Below are positions 10,169 through 22,796 of a stretch of 64,000 nucleotides of DNA, in pieces. The position numbers and the translations under genes were made by a program. Each line of letters begins with the position of its first letter. The first letter of the stretch is position 1. The notes under the pieces were generated by a model. That model was not told the origin of the DNA. It saw only the letters and a program-made list of their open reading frames with translations, and ran no database searches. The stretch is taken from contig NC_081542.1 of NCBI RefSeq assembly GCF_901000735.1, positions 44,866,238 through 44,930,237 of the forward strand. The letters run 5' to 3'. This DNA comes from Corylus avellana (Eukaryota > Streptophyta > Magnoliopsida > Fagales > Betulaceae).

Positions 10169-13100
10169 ATGGATCTCCTCCACTCCGCTTCTCCATTCCC
10201 CGCCATCGGATTCGCCCACACTCATCGTTCCAGATCCACTATCCCTCTACACACTTGCAGACGACTCTGCATCGTAAGGTCTCTGCACAAGGTTTTTCTT
10301 TACAACGCTAAGTTTTATTATTATATTCGTTTCTTTTTTTCTTTTTTTGAATTGAAGGAATTAAATTTAAATATTTAAATATTTTGTTGAATTTCAGGGC
10401 GAGTCTGCCTTTTTCGATTCAGAAAGCGAAGTACTGCAGAGAGCTCGAAGCTGCGGTGGACGTGGTGGAGAGAGCTTGTCATCTTTGTGTGGACGTAATT
10501 TCCTTATCTCGTTCACTCTTCCTCAATTGCCTGTTTGGTGGCTGAGAAAATGCGAGAAAGGAAAATATCAGTTGCGATTTTTGAATCGCTAATTTCTGCC
10601 TATATAGGCTATAACGTCTCCGAAGCACTTTTCTTGTTTTTCTATAACGCAAGTTTCGTTTTTCGATATAAGAAATGCTTTGGGAAAATGCTGTTCATAT
10701 GATGCTTAGTTTTTTTGTATCAAAGAATTGGAAAGTTCTTACTAATCTAATTCATGTGGCTGATTTTTTCCTTTTAATCTTAGATTTTCTCTGCTTTTTG
10801 AACCAAGAACGGCATGAGACATGAGAATTGGCTTTCTTTTTCTCTTCGTTCTAAGATTTTCTTGGCAACTAAACAGCATCTTGTGGTTAAGACTTAAGAT
10901 TTAATGTATTATATTTCTTCTTCTTTAGTTCGCTGTCATTAATTTTATTATTTATGATTTGCAGGTGAAATCATCTTTGTTCTCTACTGATGATCGGATT
11001 GTTGAGAAGAATGACCAGACTCCGGTAACGGTTGCAGATTTCGGTGTGCAGGCTCTGGTCAGTTTGGGTAATTATCTGTAAAATGCACATAGCTTATGAC
11101 CTTTTTGATTGTTTATTAATGAAATAAATTTCTGCAGCTAACTAGCTTTTCACATGTATTTGGTTGTGGGAATTCAGAAATTGGAACATAATAATTAATC
11201 GCCATAGTTTAGAGTTGCAATTTGAAATTTGTGTCTTGCACAATGCTACTACACTTCTGCGAAGAGCAATACAAGGGGTACTAACTTTTTTACTATAAGA
11301 AACTTAATAAACTAAAGTGTGGCTTGGTACTCATTACATTTTTCTTAATTAATTGTTTTATTTTTTTCCGATTAATGAGCTACATATCAGTTTAGTAAGT
11401 CTCTGTTAGTAAAACAATTAGTATTCCTAGAATTTCTCTTATGGGAAAGTTTGCTACAGATAAGATTTCTTAGGGAAAACTAATTATGTGTGGGGATTAA
11501 TATCAGTCCCAGAAATCCCTCTATGACAGCTTATTGAGCCTGCATTTTACTATTCAACTGTGGTGCTATTACTTCGCTATGATCATTGATCTTGCCACTA
11601 GTCTACCATCAAAACCCATGTTGACTTATACTCATAAGGGCACTCTTTTGATATACATTTGGCATGTGAGAACCAGGAGCTGATCTCTTACGGTAGGCAT
11701 CATTTCTCTTCATCATGCTGTAGGACTTTGTATGACTTAACACTGTGGTATGACAAAACCATACGTTGTACAATTGTGTAATGTCATCAAACAAAGTGTA
11801 ATGAAAAAAAAAAAATATTATTGGCTATTCATCAATCTCTAAATCCAAGAGATTTTGTTGTAATTGATATCTTAAAATTCTTTTTCTGGAATTCAAGCTT
11901 TGCTCATTCGCCTGTTGTGGTTATGATGACAGAGTTGGGTAAGCTGTTCCCTTCTATTCCTTTGGTGGCTGAAGAAGATTCTTCTTTTCTACGTTCAAAT
12001 AATCTAGAAGATTCCGTGGTAAGTGCAGTAAATGATAAAGCAGGTGTTGAAGATAAACCATGGGCACGTGATGATGTACTTAAAGCAATTGACAGAGGAG
12101 CGAAGGAAGCTTTTCTTTTTGGAACGAAGCCAGCCACGTATTGGGTTGGTGTAACAGAGCTTTTTTACTGTTTGGAATGGTCATTGTATTGTGTGCTTGT
12201 GTTAATTCGTGTATATCTGGATGGACACCATGGTTTGCAAACTGCATGTTCGATTAAGGGGGTAGACTTTCCTCAGTTTATAAAAGAGGAGTTCTCATTT
12301 TAGTCCCTTAAATGGCCTTATGTTTTTATCTGATATCATAAGCTTTACTTCCATAGTTTGTGATTTTGCACTATGCTTTGTGGTATGTTTACTTTCTTCA
12401 CTTTTATTGAGGCAATGAACTCAATGCAGGTGCTGGATCCAATAGATGGCACAAAAGGATTTCTAAAAGGAAGTGAAGCCTTATATGTGGTAGGTCTTTT
12501 TAATTTGAAAGGTTGCTCTGAAGTTTGTGTAATATCTTCTCAATTAAGTTAGTTTTAGCAGCGTTACTGCTTGATTTGCCTCTGGATTATAACACGAATA
12601 AGAGGTTGGTATATTTGTCCCATCTTCACAATTGTACCATTCTTTTTTTCTTCTGTAGATCCAAAATTTGTTCCAAGTATAATTTCTCAATTTATGGAAG
12701 TTGTATCTTGTTTACTGTATCACTCTTTATATCTTGATTTGGCTAAGGGAGCTCCCTAAATTTTTAGGTAGGTTTGGCTCTTGTAGTTGAAGGAGAACTT
12801 GTGTTAGGAATTATGGGCTGCCCTAACTGGCGTAATGATTTTTCCAATGAATTCATCAGTGAGGTCCCGAAAAAAGAAAACTTGTCTAGATCAGGCATCA
12901 TAATGGTTGCTCATATTGGCTGTGGAACATGGACAAAGAGGTTATCATATACGCTGGATTGTTGGACAAGATGCTTCGTAGATGGATGTCGCTTAGTACA
13001 TGTGGCACACTTTTGTGTGCCAGATAGTCAAACATGGGAATCGTTGCCACTGTCAGCAACAGTCAGTGCCACAACTAATGCTGACAGTATTGAGGATAAT

Positions 13101-14084
13101 CAAGTTCTTCTTTCGCCAACATGTTGCGGAAGGTTTAATCTTATACCATGAGTACTAAATCTACATCTTCCTACTTACCTGCTTCTGTTTGAAATTGCTA
13201 ATATGTTGTGAGGTGTTAACTGGCTGTCGGACTTCTTCCTATCAATTAATTGTATAAATCTTAAAAGAAATCATCTACTCTACTAACGCATACCTGTATT
13301 AGCATATTGCAGTTAAATTGTGGGAGCATGTTTTTCTTCTATTTACATAACCCGGGTTTTGTTTCACTCTTTAACTTATCAAAAAAACACATAACCAGGG
13401 TTTTGTTTACAGAGTCTAGTTACCATTGTACAATTTGAATATAAAGTTTGAACATTGCTGAGGATTTTATGTACCCTGTTTTCTGGATGTACTTGTAATC
13501 CCATTCTCTAGGCAGGTAAAGCATAGGCCTCAAAACAGTGCAGTTTCTACTTTTGGCTTTTAAACTTTAAGTTGAGGTGTCTACATCTACCCAATAATCA
13601 GCTCCTTCCTTGGCAGAAAGCAGGCACTGAGGGGACACCTTGAATACACTTCTTTTCAGTTGATTTACAAATATTCAGTTTCATAAGACCTATCGTTTTG
13701 ATTCTCTCACTTGGATGGCCCTGTAAAATTTGTGCTGCATAATTTCTTATTCTTTTCCGTGTTTACTACATAACTTTGCGGATTTGAAGTATCATCTTTT
13801 CTTGGGTTTATAATTTTCTTCTTAACTTCGTTACACATTCTTCTTGGGGTATGCAGCTTATGCAAGTACTTAATGGTGGCTTCAGGAAGAGCTTCTGCTT
13901 TCATTCTTCTAGCAAAAGCTCAAAGGACTGTCAAGGTAATGCGTTGGTTTTTTAGATAGCAAATACACAAAACTTGTGGTTGCATGACTTAGTTCTTGAT
14001 CTTATTTGCAATGCATATTTTAGGCTTGGGATCATGCTGTTGGCATGATATGTGTGCACGAATCAGGGGGGAAGGTATGAAATA

Positions 14085-14120
<36 letters not shown>

Positions 14121-15081
14121 GCATGCATGCAGTACTCGTTTCTTCTCTTTGTGATGTTCCATAAGTTTCAGTTATTTTTCATTTTTAATTCTATTTTTGA
14201 AAATATGGGTATTGTGAACGTTATTGATCAATTAAATTGAATAGATGTATGTAGGGAGAATTCGCTTTGAAGCGACTATTGTGATTCTTACATTTATATC
14301 ATTTTCACACTAAATAAGTTTGTTTAGAAATTATATAAATAGTTCAGAGGAACTTGTGTACATGAGTGTTTACTGAATTCATGAAAAATAAAAAATAATA
14401 AAAATAAAAAATAAAAAATAGGAATCTCTAACCGAGATGGATTTTGGCGCCTTACAAGAAAATAAAGTGAAGAAGACCCATTATGCATAAGGCTAAAGAA
14501 GAATACCCGCTTTTTAACAATTTCCCAATATGTATTCAGTGTTTATAGCACGTTGCTTGATGATAATCTGTGCCATTATAAAACCTATCTAAGTAGTATC
14601 TTTGGTCGATGTTAAAAATTTCAGCTTTCACATTTTTGCTAAATGTGTCATGGCGCATGATATATGGAGAAAAAAAAAGTTAAAAGTTCAACCTCTTCTC
14701 TTCCTACTTAAAACATAAAATGTGTCATGTTCAGGTCAGTGTTTTATAGGGGAACATCTTCAGGTATCTTTTCTTGTTTTTCTTTCTTGGCTTTCTGGAT
14801 TGTTATCAGCCTTGGTTTGTTTGTGTGCTCTCCATGTCTTCGCATAGCTTTATGATAGGCCGTTATTTGCATATATAACAACTGTTGCACTTGTATTGAT
14901 GACTAATAGATAAATCTGGAACAAAAATTAGGTGACTGACTGGAAAGGTAGTCAAGTTGATCTTGCTGCAGATATAGATGGACGGAGAATTATATTCCCT
15001 TCAGGTGGAGTTCTTGTGACTAATGGCAGCTTACATGATCAGATTCTGGAGATGATCTCTTCCAGATCATCAGCTGTTTGA
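10169..15081 (+). CDS. 3'(2'),5'-bisphosphate (PAP) nucleotidase, HAL2-like/AHL type
   Basis: Nine exons: 10169-10278, 10398-10494, 10965-11067, 11933-12144, 12430-12489, 12768-13132, 13857-13935, 14024-14074 and 14932-15081. All have GT-AG borders and compatible phases, giving 408 aa. The enzyme removes the 3' phosphate of PAP, by-product of sulfotransferases, and belongs to the Mg-dependent, Li-sensitive IMPase/FBPase superfamily. Visible motifs are PVTVAD ending at D94, the metal-binding VAEED (115-119), LDPIDGTKG (176-184) and the C-terminal WDHAVG (344-349). Residues 1 to about 45 are rich in Ser, Arg and His and lack acids, fitting an organelle transit peptide as annotated for the Arabidopsis AHL protein. 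The exon 1 donor (AAG/GTCTCT) was chosen over two nearby GTs because only it restores the frame at residues 36-38. No defects are seen; exon 6 carries the family-specific insert (about residues 195-315). Confidence 0.9.
14087..14116 (+). repeat. (TC)n microsatellite in intron 8
   Basis: About 15 TC units, beginning 13 bp after the exon 8 donor of the PAP phosphatase gene. Length is likely polymorphic. Confidence 0.9.
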
Positions 15082-18000
15082 TGGCGAATCCTAACTGATC
15101 TTGGTAATCTTTTTTCCATTTTCCTTTTCTTTTGTTTCTTAAGCAATTGATTCTACAATTCTTGAAATGATATTCAGTTCAATTTAAATGAAATGCGAAC
15201 TTCGTGTTCACTGTTAGCAGCTAGCTATTAAAAGAAGACAAAATTATGTAACACGATACATTTTGACCTGTTTATGAGGCTATTTGTGACCAGCTAATTT
15301 AGAACCAAAACCTAAATCTTGTTTAAAATTGTTTATACGCTGAACTTAGTCTTAATGGAAAGTCAAGTTGAATATATTCCTATGAATTTTCAGTTGATCA
15401 ACAGTCAGTTAGTGAGGCTGTTGCTATGGAAATCACATACAGAAACTATCTGGAGGAAACTGTGCTACTGAGTACTTTTTTTTTTTATTAATGTGTGCTA
15501 CTGAGTACTACCATGATGACATCATTTTCGCATTATTTTGAAATCTTGTCTCAGCTTTCTGTTTTGCCCTTATGATGATAAGAAAATCTTGTTGCCAGTA
15601 ATTGGAAAGGGGAGCCATGAAGATATTTCTTAGAATTTGGAGGCTTGGGACGAAGTTACATTAGGGAAGGTGTTGGTCATAATTAATTGCCGCAGTCCAG
15701 TGACTTTAAGTAATTGACTCCTATGAAATTAGCGAGGTTCTATTCTATAGAATTGGGTTGGATGCTAAAGCTGGAATATGTCAAGTGAAGCTATAAAATA
15801 GCCCCATGGAGAACAATCTAAGGAAATTACATCTAAGTAAATTCAGGAAAGGCGCCTATGAGGTGACTTGATCCAATGCCCTTTAATTTGAAATTTCCCA
15901 CTTTGACCACTTAGCCATAGAACATGAGAAAATCATTGTTTGGAAACAGAATATATCTAGCTCAGTAGGTTGGGTTATTTCGAAATGCTTGTTATACACT
16001 CTGGGCTTTATTAGTTATTACATTGTTCAATTTGTTTGTGTCCACTAAGAAAAAAGATTGCTACTCAAATAAAATTGCTTATACCTCTGTATTCAGCATT
16101 CATCCTTGAACCTTCAAAATGGCCTCTTCACCGTATAGGATTTGTAGTTTTTCATCATAGAAATTCATGAATGATGTTTACTTGTACAAAGTTATGTGAA
16201 TATAATTTGTGGAACTTTCATCTTTTTCACTGTTTCTGAAGAAAAGATAAGAACTTAAAACTGTAGGTGTCATGTAACTTTGTGCACTTGTACGTTCACA
16301 TGATTTATCTCAAATAGCATTATAGAAACATTTGGATATTGCGTTTGCTTGCCATTTTGTGGCCATTTAACTCTGGATTCTTCCACATGATCCTCTCCAT
16401 TTCAAGCGAGAAGCCATTTAATGGTTAAAATTTTGTTTTGTTTCATCTAATGGGATACGTAATGCCCCTTCATTTAAAATTTTTAAATAACGTGACAACA
16501 TATGTCTCACCAAGTGACAAAATATATACCATTAATTTATGTTTATTTTACTTAAAATAGAGAGGATCGTGTTTCCTACTGTGGATATCCCCTTACTTAT
16601 TATTAGCCTTCGAGGTTATTCTAGCCCAACAATTGCAGTGGCGAAGCCATGACTTTGGTTTAAGACGGACAAAATTAAAATAAAATTGATTGCCAAAAAT
16701 ATTAAATAATATAAGCAACAGAATAAATAATTAGTCAATCAATAAGTCATCAACATATAACTACAAGTATATAAAGTTAAAACATAAATAGAATATCTAT
16801 ATTCATCAACACATTAACTTAAAAAAACCATCTAAATATTAAAATATGCAAAAATATTTCTCATTATTACAGTGGGTCCTTAATAAATGTTAAGAAAATA
16901 AATCAATGTGAAAGTTTGACAACATATCTGAAAATTTTCTAAAAAGTTCAGTGTGCTTTATTTAAAAAAATAAAAAATAAAAAATAAAAAATAAAAATAA
17001 AAAGAAAAGGGGAGGGGGCCACTAAATGAAAAATGAAAAAGAATAATATTTTATGTGTGTGCTAAGCACATGAAAAATGAAAACTAAATAAAAAAAAAAA
17101 ATGAAAAGGAGTTGACCAAGTGAGAGAGCATTATCACGAATTGGGAAAGGAAGGGACTAGTACTTTAATTTATATATATAAAGTAATTAATAATTAATCC
17201 AAAGGAAAGAGACATTATTTTGAATTAGAGTGACACGACATTTTAATTTATATAAAATTATATTTTCTGTTTATATTTTTATTTTTTACTCATATAAAAG
17301 CAATCTGCATCCCGCTCGCCCAACCCTGGCTCCCAAGTGCTAGCAAGAGCTGTCAAGGTGTAAGAACCTGATTGGTTGAGTACATGCCAAGTCAAGCATG
17401 TGGCGATCATATTGAACTTTCTAGTGTTAAACTATATTTTGCTTTAGACACGTACAGAGATCTCGTGAATCTGGAGCATTGTTCATAGAAAAAACCACTA
17501 ATTTTCCTACACACCCACGTACACGTGTCCCAAAGTGCTTACGTTAAACAATAAAGTAATTAAGAAAACCCTGTTTTGGGAAAGTTCTCGATGTCTGATT
17601 ATGCATGGGATTGCTTATTGTAACACCAATTAATGTCTCCTTCCCATGCACAGACAGGCTTTGGATCTTGTATCTGAAAATAACCCTAAACTATGTGGAA
17701 AAATCCGTTAAAAAAATACCCCTCGACACAAATAAAACAAAAAACCCACGTATTATTCAAAGTTTGTTGGAGCAATCGAACAGCTCGCATCAGAAACTCA
17801 CCACATTTTTTTAGTTAATCTACCAAATTCTCATATGTTTCGGCTGGTCAACGCTAATCCAATCGTATGTAATATATTTTGGGTAACCCAAACTTTAATT
17901 TTGGACAAGCAAGCAATAGAGGTAAGCCAACTAAGCCTTCCTGTTTATAGTATAAATCTGGATTTGCATAATGAACTACGTACGTAATTAATTTGATTAG

Positions 18001-18574
18001 TTCCATGGTCATTACGGTCCTGGAAATCTTAATCATATGGTATTAGTTAACCTCAATTAATAATTAACTTGTGGATATAGTACTGCTCTCATTCCCTAAT
18101 ACGGATGAGTTATTTGTAGGAAGAGTTAATCGAAAATGTGACGTTTGATTAAGACAATGAAGATGATAGAAAACTATAGGAGAGAAGGGCATGCAAGCAA
18201 TCTAGAAAAGTGTTGGGGTTAGGTCGAGAATTATTTTAAAGAAGCAGGAGGAAATCTTAGTAGATGAATATAATAATATTGAACGTAAAAGGTGGTGTTG
18301 TTTTTGTGTAAAATAATGAATTACATAATTGGGTTTCATTGTTGTCCCCACTCTAGAGAGCCTTGCATTGAGACACGTATGTACGTGGTCTAATTAAGTC
18401 CCATGAAATTAATCATATTAATTAAATTAACCCAACGATTTACGCGCAAGAAAAACAGAGGATCGTACATTGGAAATCGTCATGCTGCATGCAAAATATT
18501 TGATATATTTGTTTTATGTAATTACTGTTAATACGTAGATTAATGGAAATGGTCTAGCTTGATTACGCGGATGA
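15082..18574. other. intergenic, no gene recognised
   Basis: The first few hundred bases should be the 3'UTR of the PAP phosphatase gene. From about 16630 a phrase, AGTGGCGAAGCCATGACTTT, is reminiscent of the ends of plant transposon remnants, followed by AT-rich DNA to about 17290. ORFs at 17605-17814 and 17854-18036 show no family features. Confidence 0.5.
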
Positions 18575-18582
18575 GCTGCATG

Positions 18583-19676
18583 CAGGGCCGGCTCAATGTT
18601 TTTTGGGGCCTTAGGCGAAACTTTTAAATAGGCTTTATTATTTTTTAATAGTTATATATTAATTAAATAATATTTATTTTAATATTATTATTATATTTAC
18701 TTCAAAAACCGCGCCAAATCTCCAATAAGCATATGTTCCAAAACTGAAGCACACAAAAGCAAATTAACCAAAAAAAAAAAAAAAAAACCCACCATAAATA
18801 TTATTAAGAACCCATACAAAATTATCAAAAAATATATATATATCCATAATGTGGCAGTAACTTCCTCACTTGATTCTTTGATGCACCTCTATTTCAAGCA
18901 AAACCCATCAAAAAATTTGTCAAAAACCAATACAAAACCCACCAGAAAAATCAAGCATAGAAATAAACATTAAAAAAAAAATCAATTATTTATTTATTTT
19001 ATGAATCCTTACCTCTTTGATACACCTATTTCAAACAAAACCTACAAAAAAAAAAGTGACAAAAACCCATACAAAACCCACAAGAAAAATCAAGTACATA
19101 AATAAACATTACCAAAAAAAAAAAAAAATCAATTTTTTATTTTTATTTCTTATTTTTTATGAATCCTTACCCCATTGATATACCTGTTTCTCTCTCTCTC
19201 GCCCAGCCTCTCTCTCTCTCTCTCAAGTTCTATTTTGAGTGAAACTAAGGAAAGAGAAAAAAGAAGATAAGAGGGGAGGTTGTCGACAGTGGAGAATAAA
19301 AGAGAAAAAGAAAAATAAATGAAAGAAAGTGGATTGTTAGGTATGGTTAAAATGATCTTTCAATATCAAATAATTTCGGATGCATAAGTAGATAGGTTCT
19401 TTTCAAGTATAAAGATATTTGCTTTTCTAAGTTAATTGATCTTATTTTACCATGGATTTATTATATTGGGGCCCTATTAAATTGAAGTCTATTTTAAATT
19501 ACTTACTTATCATGATTAGAGGCCTTAAATTTTGATGAAAAAAAAAAAAATTAGGCCTAATTAAAAAAAAAAAAAAGGGCCTTAAATTAAAATAATTTTT
19601 TTTTTTTTTTGGGGGCCTTATTAATCCGGAGACCCTAGGCGAGTGCCTCACTCGCCTAGTGATCTAGCCGGCCCTG
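18583..19676. mobile_element. non-autonomous hAT transposon, 1094 bp
   Basis: Ends are CAGGGCCGGCT and its inverted copy AGCCGGCCCTG. The element is flanked by a perfect 8-bp direct repeat, GCTGCATG, at 18575-18582 and 19677-19684. CAGGG-type termini plus an 8-bp duplication are the hallmarks of the hAT superfamily. The interior is AT-rich with poly(A) runs, a CT microsatellite near 19190-19225 and an internal near-repeat (the AAACCCATCA/ACAAAACCCA text around 18900 and 19040). There is no transposase ORF. Confidence 0.85.
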
Positions 19677-20744
19677 GCTGCATGTGTAGAGATCGATCAC
19701 TTTGAGCCGATGAGTACGGCTTACAACCAATTTGTTTCTTTTTCTTTTTTTCTTTTTTAATTATTATATAGAAATTGGGTATTTTGATAACAACGGAATT
19801 AGGTAATTTAAAGAAATTAAAAATTTGATACTTTAATTGAAAGTATTTAAACTTTGAAACAGAGTTTTCTGAAAATTTCCTTAAATTTTGTTTGTCACTA
19901 AGATGTATATTGTCATGTGAATTATAAGAGAATTGTAATAAAAGTTGTAATACCCCGAGTTTTTTTATTTGTATTTTTGTCTCTTATAATTTGGTATTAG
20001 TGATAGAAATTTTCAATTGTTTTTATGTAGGGGGTTGTCCCATTGTCAACCTCTTAAATCTCTTTCACATTGCTATTATTATTTTTAAGTCTATCTTAAT
20101 GTTCACCATAGCTTTGTTGAAAAGAAATGCCAAGGTTTTGGGCCCATAAAAATATGGCTATCATTGGCCTGAGTTGAGACCAAGTTCAAGAGTCTTAAAA
20201 AGTAGGAAACTTTTCCATTTGTTTAATCTTTTCCCCCACTTCATCACCCTGCCCCCTCTGACAGAATTCATGTTACTTTTGTGGGTAGTCTTGTAATTTG
20301 GGATCAAACAAGTAAACTATTTTATTTTTCTTCCCAAGCTAGTAAAAAGAATATTTTTATGGAAAAAAAAAAAAATTCTAGATTTTACATGGTGTGTCTT
20401 ACGACCAACGTTGTCCCACAGAAATAATGTATACTGCGGGCCTTCACTAGATTGGTCTAGTTAATTATGAGATCCTCTTGCTGACCACATGATATCACGT
20501 TCTTCTTATCATAAGTTATAATGTATGTGGAGATATCATAGATTAGGATCAAGTGGTTAGAATTGTTATGTCAAAGGTATGAGCCCTTTGAAATAGGGGA
20601 ATATGATCCTCCCAATTTCTGTTGAAATTTTCTTTTGTTGCATTTAACATTTTAACTGTATATATGGTGATGAATAGTAAAAGGTGGTTGAGGGTAAAAT
20701 TAATTTATTATGGATTTTTACGTCTGTTTGATATAGTATATGGC

Positions 20745-21050
20745 TGTGTTTGGCAAAGGGCCGGACTGAACTAGACTCAAAAACTCAAAAAATTCTTATC
20801 AAAATCAACACCAACATTTTTATTTTTTATATCATATCAATAATTTTTTATTACTATTTAAATAAAAAAATTACTACCAAACAAATTTTTTCATTTTTTA
20901 ATACAAAACATTTTTACTTTTTTTCTCTCTTATATCAATCAAATTTGCTACAGTACCGTTTCCCTTCCTTTTTTCCATTCCATTACCAAAACCATTACGA
21001 GAAGACCTTATTTGATGGGGCAAAATTCAAAGGCAAGCCCACATATCAAT
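20745..21050. mobile_element. MITE-like low-complexity element, GTTTGGC-ended
   Basis: Starts near GTGTTTGGCAAAGGG and continues with A-rich and T-rich text (words such as AATCAACACCAACA, CAAACAAATTTTT, TATATCAATCAAATTTGCTA). Closely similar vocabulary fills 62632-63113, so the two are probably the same family. Termini and target duplication are not resolved. Confidence 0.4.
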
Positions 21051-21744
21051 AAAACTTTTCAGAAGTCAATCAAGTGGTATTATTGACATTTTTCTTGACA
21101 ACAAATCAAATTTCAACTTCCAAATGTAGGTGAGAGAGAGACAGAAAACAACATGCTTTCCCGCGGCTACTTGTTGATAAACTGCTTGAACTTTTGTTCA
21201 CAAAATTATGTCAGAATTGAAGGACTAATAGATTGAGTTTGGCTTGGTTCACTTTCACTTAAAACTAGATCCCTTAGGATTGTGAAACACGTTTTTCGCA
21301 ACCTATAATGAGACATGCTTAAAAATCTTGCTAGCAATATATATGAAAACACAGATTTTTTTACGTTTTCAAATTGCAATGTTTTAAAATGCACTTTCTG
21401 ACATATTTTATGGTTAAAATCGTATTTTTGATCTGCAGAATTACAGTGTCAAACGCACTCTCAAGAAAATAGATCACATATTTTTTCCTTGATATCATTG
21501 TTTGTTATATTAACAATTTTTATGTCAAAAGGTTAATAACAAAAAAAAAAAAAAGAAAAGAAAATACAAACCATTTTTTGTCATTTCCCTCTTCTAAAAA
21601 GCACTTTTTGAGTTCAAACATGTATAGTTACTAAAAAGCTAATAAATAGTAGAGCTTTTTGTCTATAAGCTCAATAGACAAAAACTCTGTTACCCTAAAA
21701 ACTCTGTTCTAATTTACCAAATTAATGAATGAGCCTCTTGTTAT

Positions 21745-21865
21745 TTTTATTTTTTTTATATGTCTGCACAAGAAAATCGAGAAATGAGAAATAGGAATTT
21801 GAATTAATGACGTTCACTTAATGAGACGTCGTCTCCCGCCAATTGAGTTACAGATCGAAAACAAA
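21745..21865 (-). mobile_element. tRNA-derived SINE, minus orientation
   Basis: Read on the minus strand, an A-box-like TAACTCAATTGGC is followed by a B-box-like ATTAATTCAAATTC, then CTTGTGCAGACATAT and a poly(A) run (poly(T) on the plus strand at 21748-21760). The layout and the 3' end resemble the SINEs at 36540-36634 and 63779-63890. No clear target-site duplication was found, so ends are approximate. Confidence 0.55.
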
Positions 21866-22353
21866 TGGACATCCATCATCGGGGCTTAATTTTATGATAA
21901 GTAGAATGGCGTATACAAAAATATATAGCAATAAGCCTAAAACACCACATAGTAAGAACATCTAAAAATTCAAAAACCTTATCTTGAAATTTATTGGAGA
22001 GCCCATCTTTGTCGCCATTTGCATGTCTTATAGATATTCATATTTTTCGGCAAACGCTGAACTCCATTATTTGCATCTCGCATTAATGAGATTTTCTGCA
22101 CGACCGTACAACTAATCATAAAGAAAATACTAAAACTGCCCTTCTTGAACAAACATAATCCCTCCCCAATATAATGGGCACTCCCGTCTTTTCACAAAAC
22201 AAAAATTCAAAGAAAAAAAAAAAAAATCTAGGAGCTAGCTAGCTTGTAGCTAGCATAAAGCCATGCATGGAAGAAGGAACGCCGTGGAATCCCTGTAACA
22301 TGGTCTTGGAAAGCGTCAGCTTAAGAGAGAGAGAGAGAGAGAGAGGGGGGGGG

Positions 22354-22362
22354 TACGTGGCA
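22354..22362 (+). promoter_or_regulatory. ABRE-like element upstream of the MYB gene
   Basis: TACGTGGCA, containing the ABA-response core ACGTGGC, about 440 bp before the MYB ATG. It sits between two GA microsatellites (22326-22346 and 22439-22461). MYB41/102-type genes are known to respond to ABA and osmotic stress; use of this site is inferred. Confidence 0.45.
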
Positions 22363-22628
22363 CTTGTATGTTGATGACAGCTATTGTGAATCCAGAAAGA
22401 TAGGAGTCACAGTCCCGCAGGAAAATGATAGTTAATAAGAGAGAGAGAGAGAGAGAGAGAGGGAGGAAAATGATAATTGATTTTTATTTTTATTTTTTTG
22501 TGTAATAATAAATAATGAAGGATTTTGATGACAAATTTTCTTCAAAGAGGGTGGACACGTTGCCATTGAGATAAACAGAGGACGGCACCGAATCCGTTTG
22601 ACTTCTCTCATGATGTCCTCCCCTTTGC

Positions 22629-22636
22629 TATTTATA
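22629..22636 (+). promoter_or_regulatory. TATA box of the MYB gene
   Basis: TATTTATA within CTATTTATACAAG, about 160 bp before the ATG at 22797. This predicts a leader of about 130 nt. Confidence 0.5.
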
Positions 22637-22796
22637 CAAGTACGAGCCCATACGGACCTACATCCCTTTGTATTCGTTTTCTGCTCCTCTCTAGTTCTCT
22701 TTTGTCATTTTAAACCATCGGAAAAAGAAAAAAAGAAAGTAGCGTAAAAAAGGCTATTAAAACCTTGTTGCAGAGGACAAGTACTCGTCGGAAACC

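Larger units (their letters stand above)
19685..22320. other. intergenic with MITE and SINE remnants
   Basis: No gene is recognised. A low-complexity element with GTTTGGC-type ends lies at about 20745-21050 and a minus-oriented SINE at about 21745-21865. A motif pair around 20590-20660 (AGGGGAATATGATCCTC, TTTTGTTGCATTTAA) recurs at about 46745-46800, pointing to another dispersed repeat. The ORF at 20750-21052 lies wholly in the low-complexity element and is not considered a gene. Confidence 0.5.

Noticed and set aside
10010..10378. 122-aa plus-strand ORF over exon 1 of the PAP phosphatase gene
   Set aside because: It is in a different frame from the ATG at 10169, reads through the intron and lacks family features.
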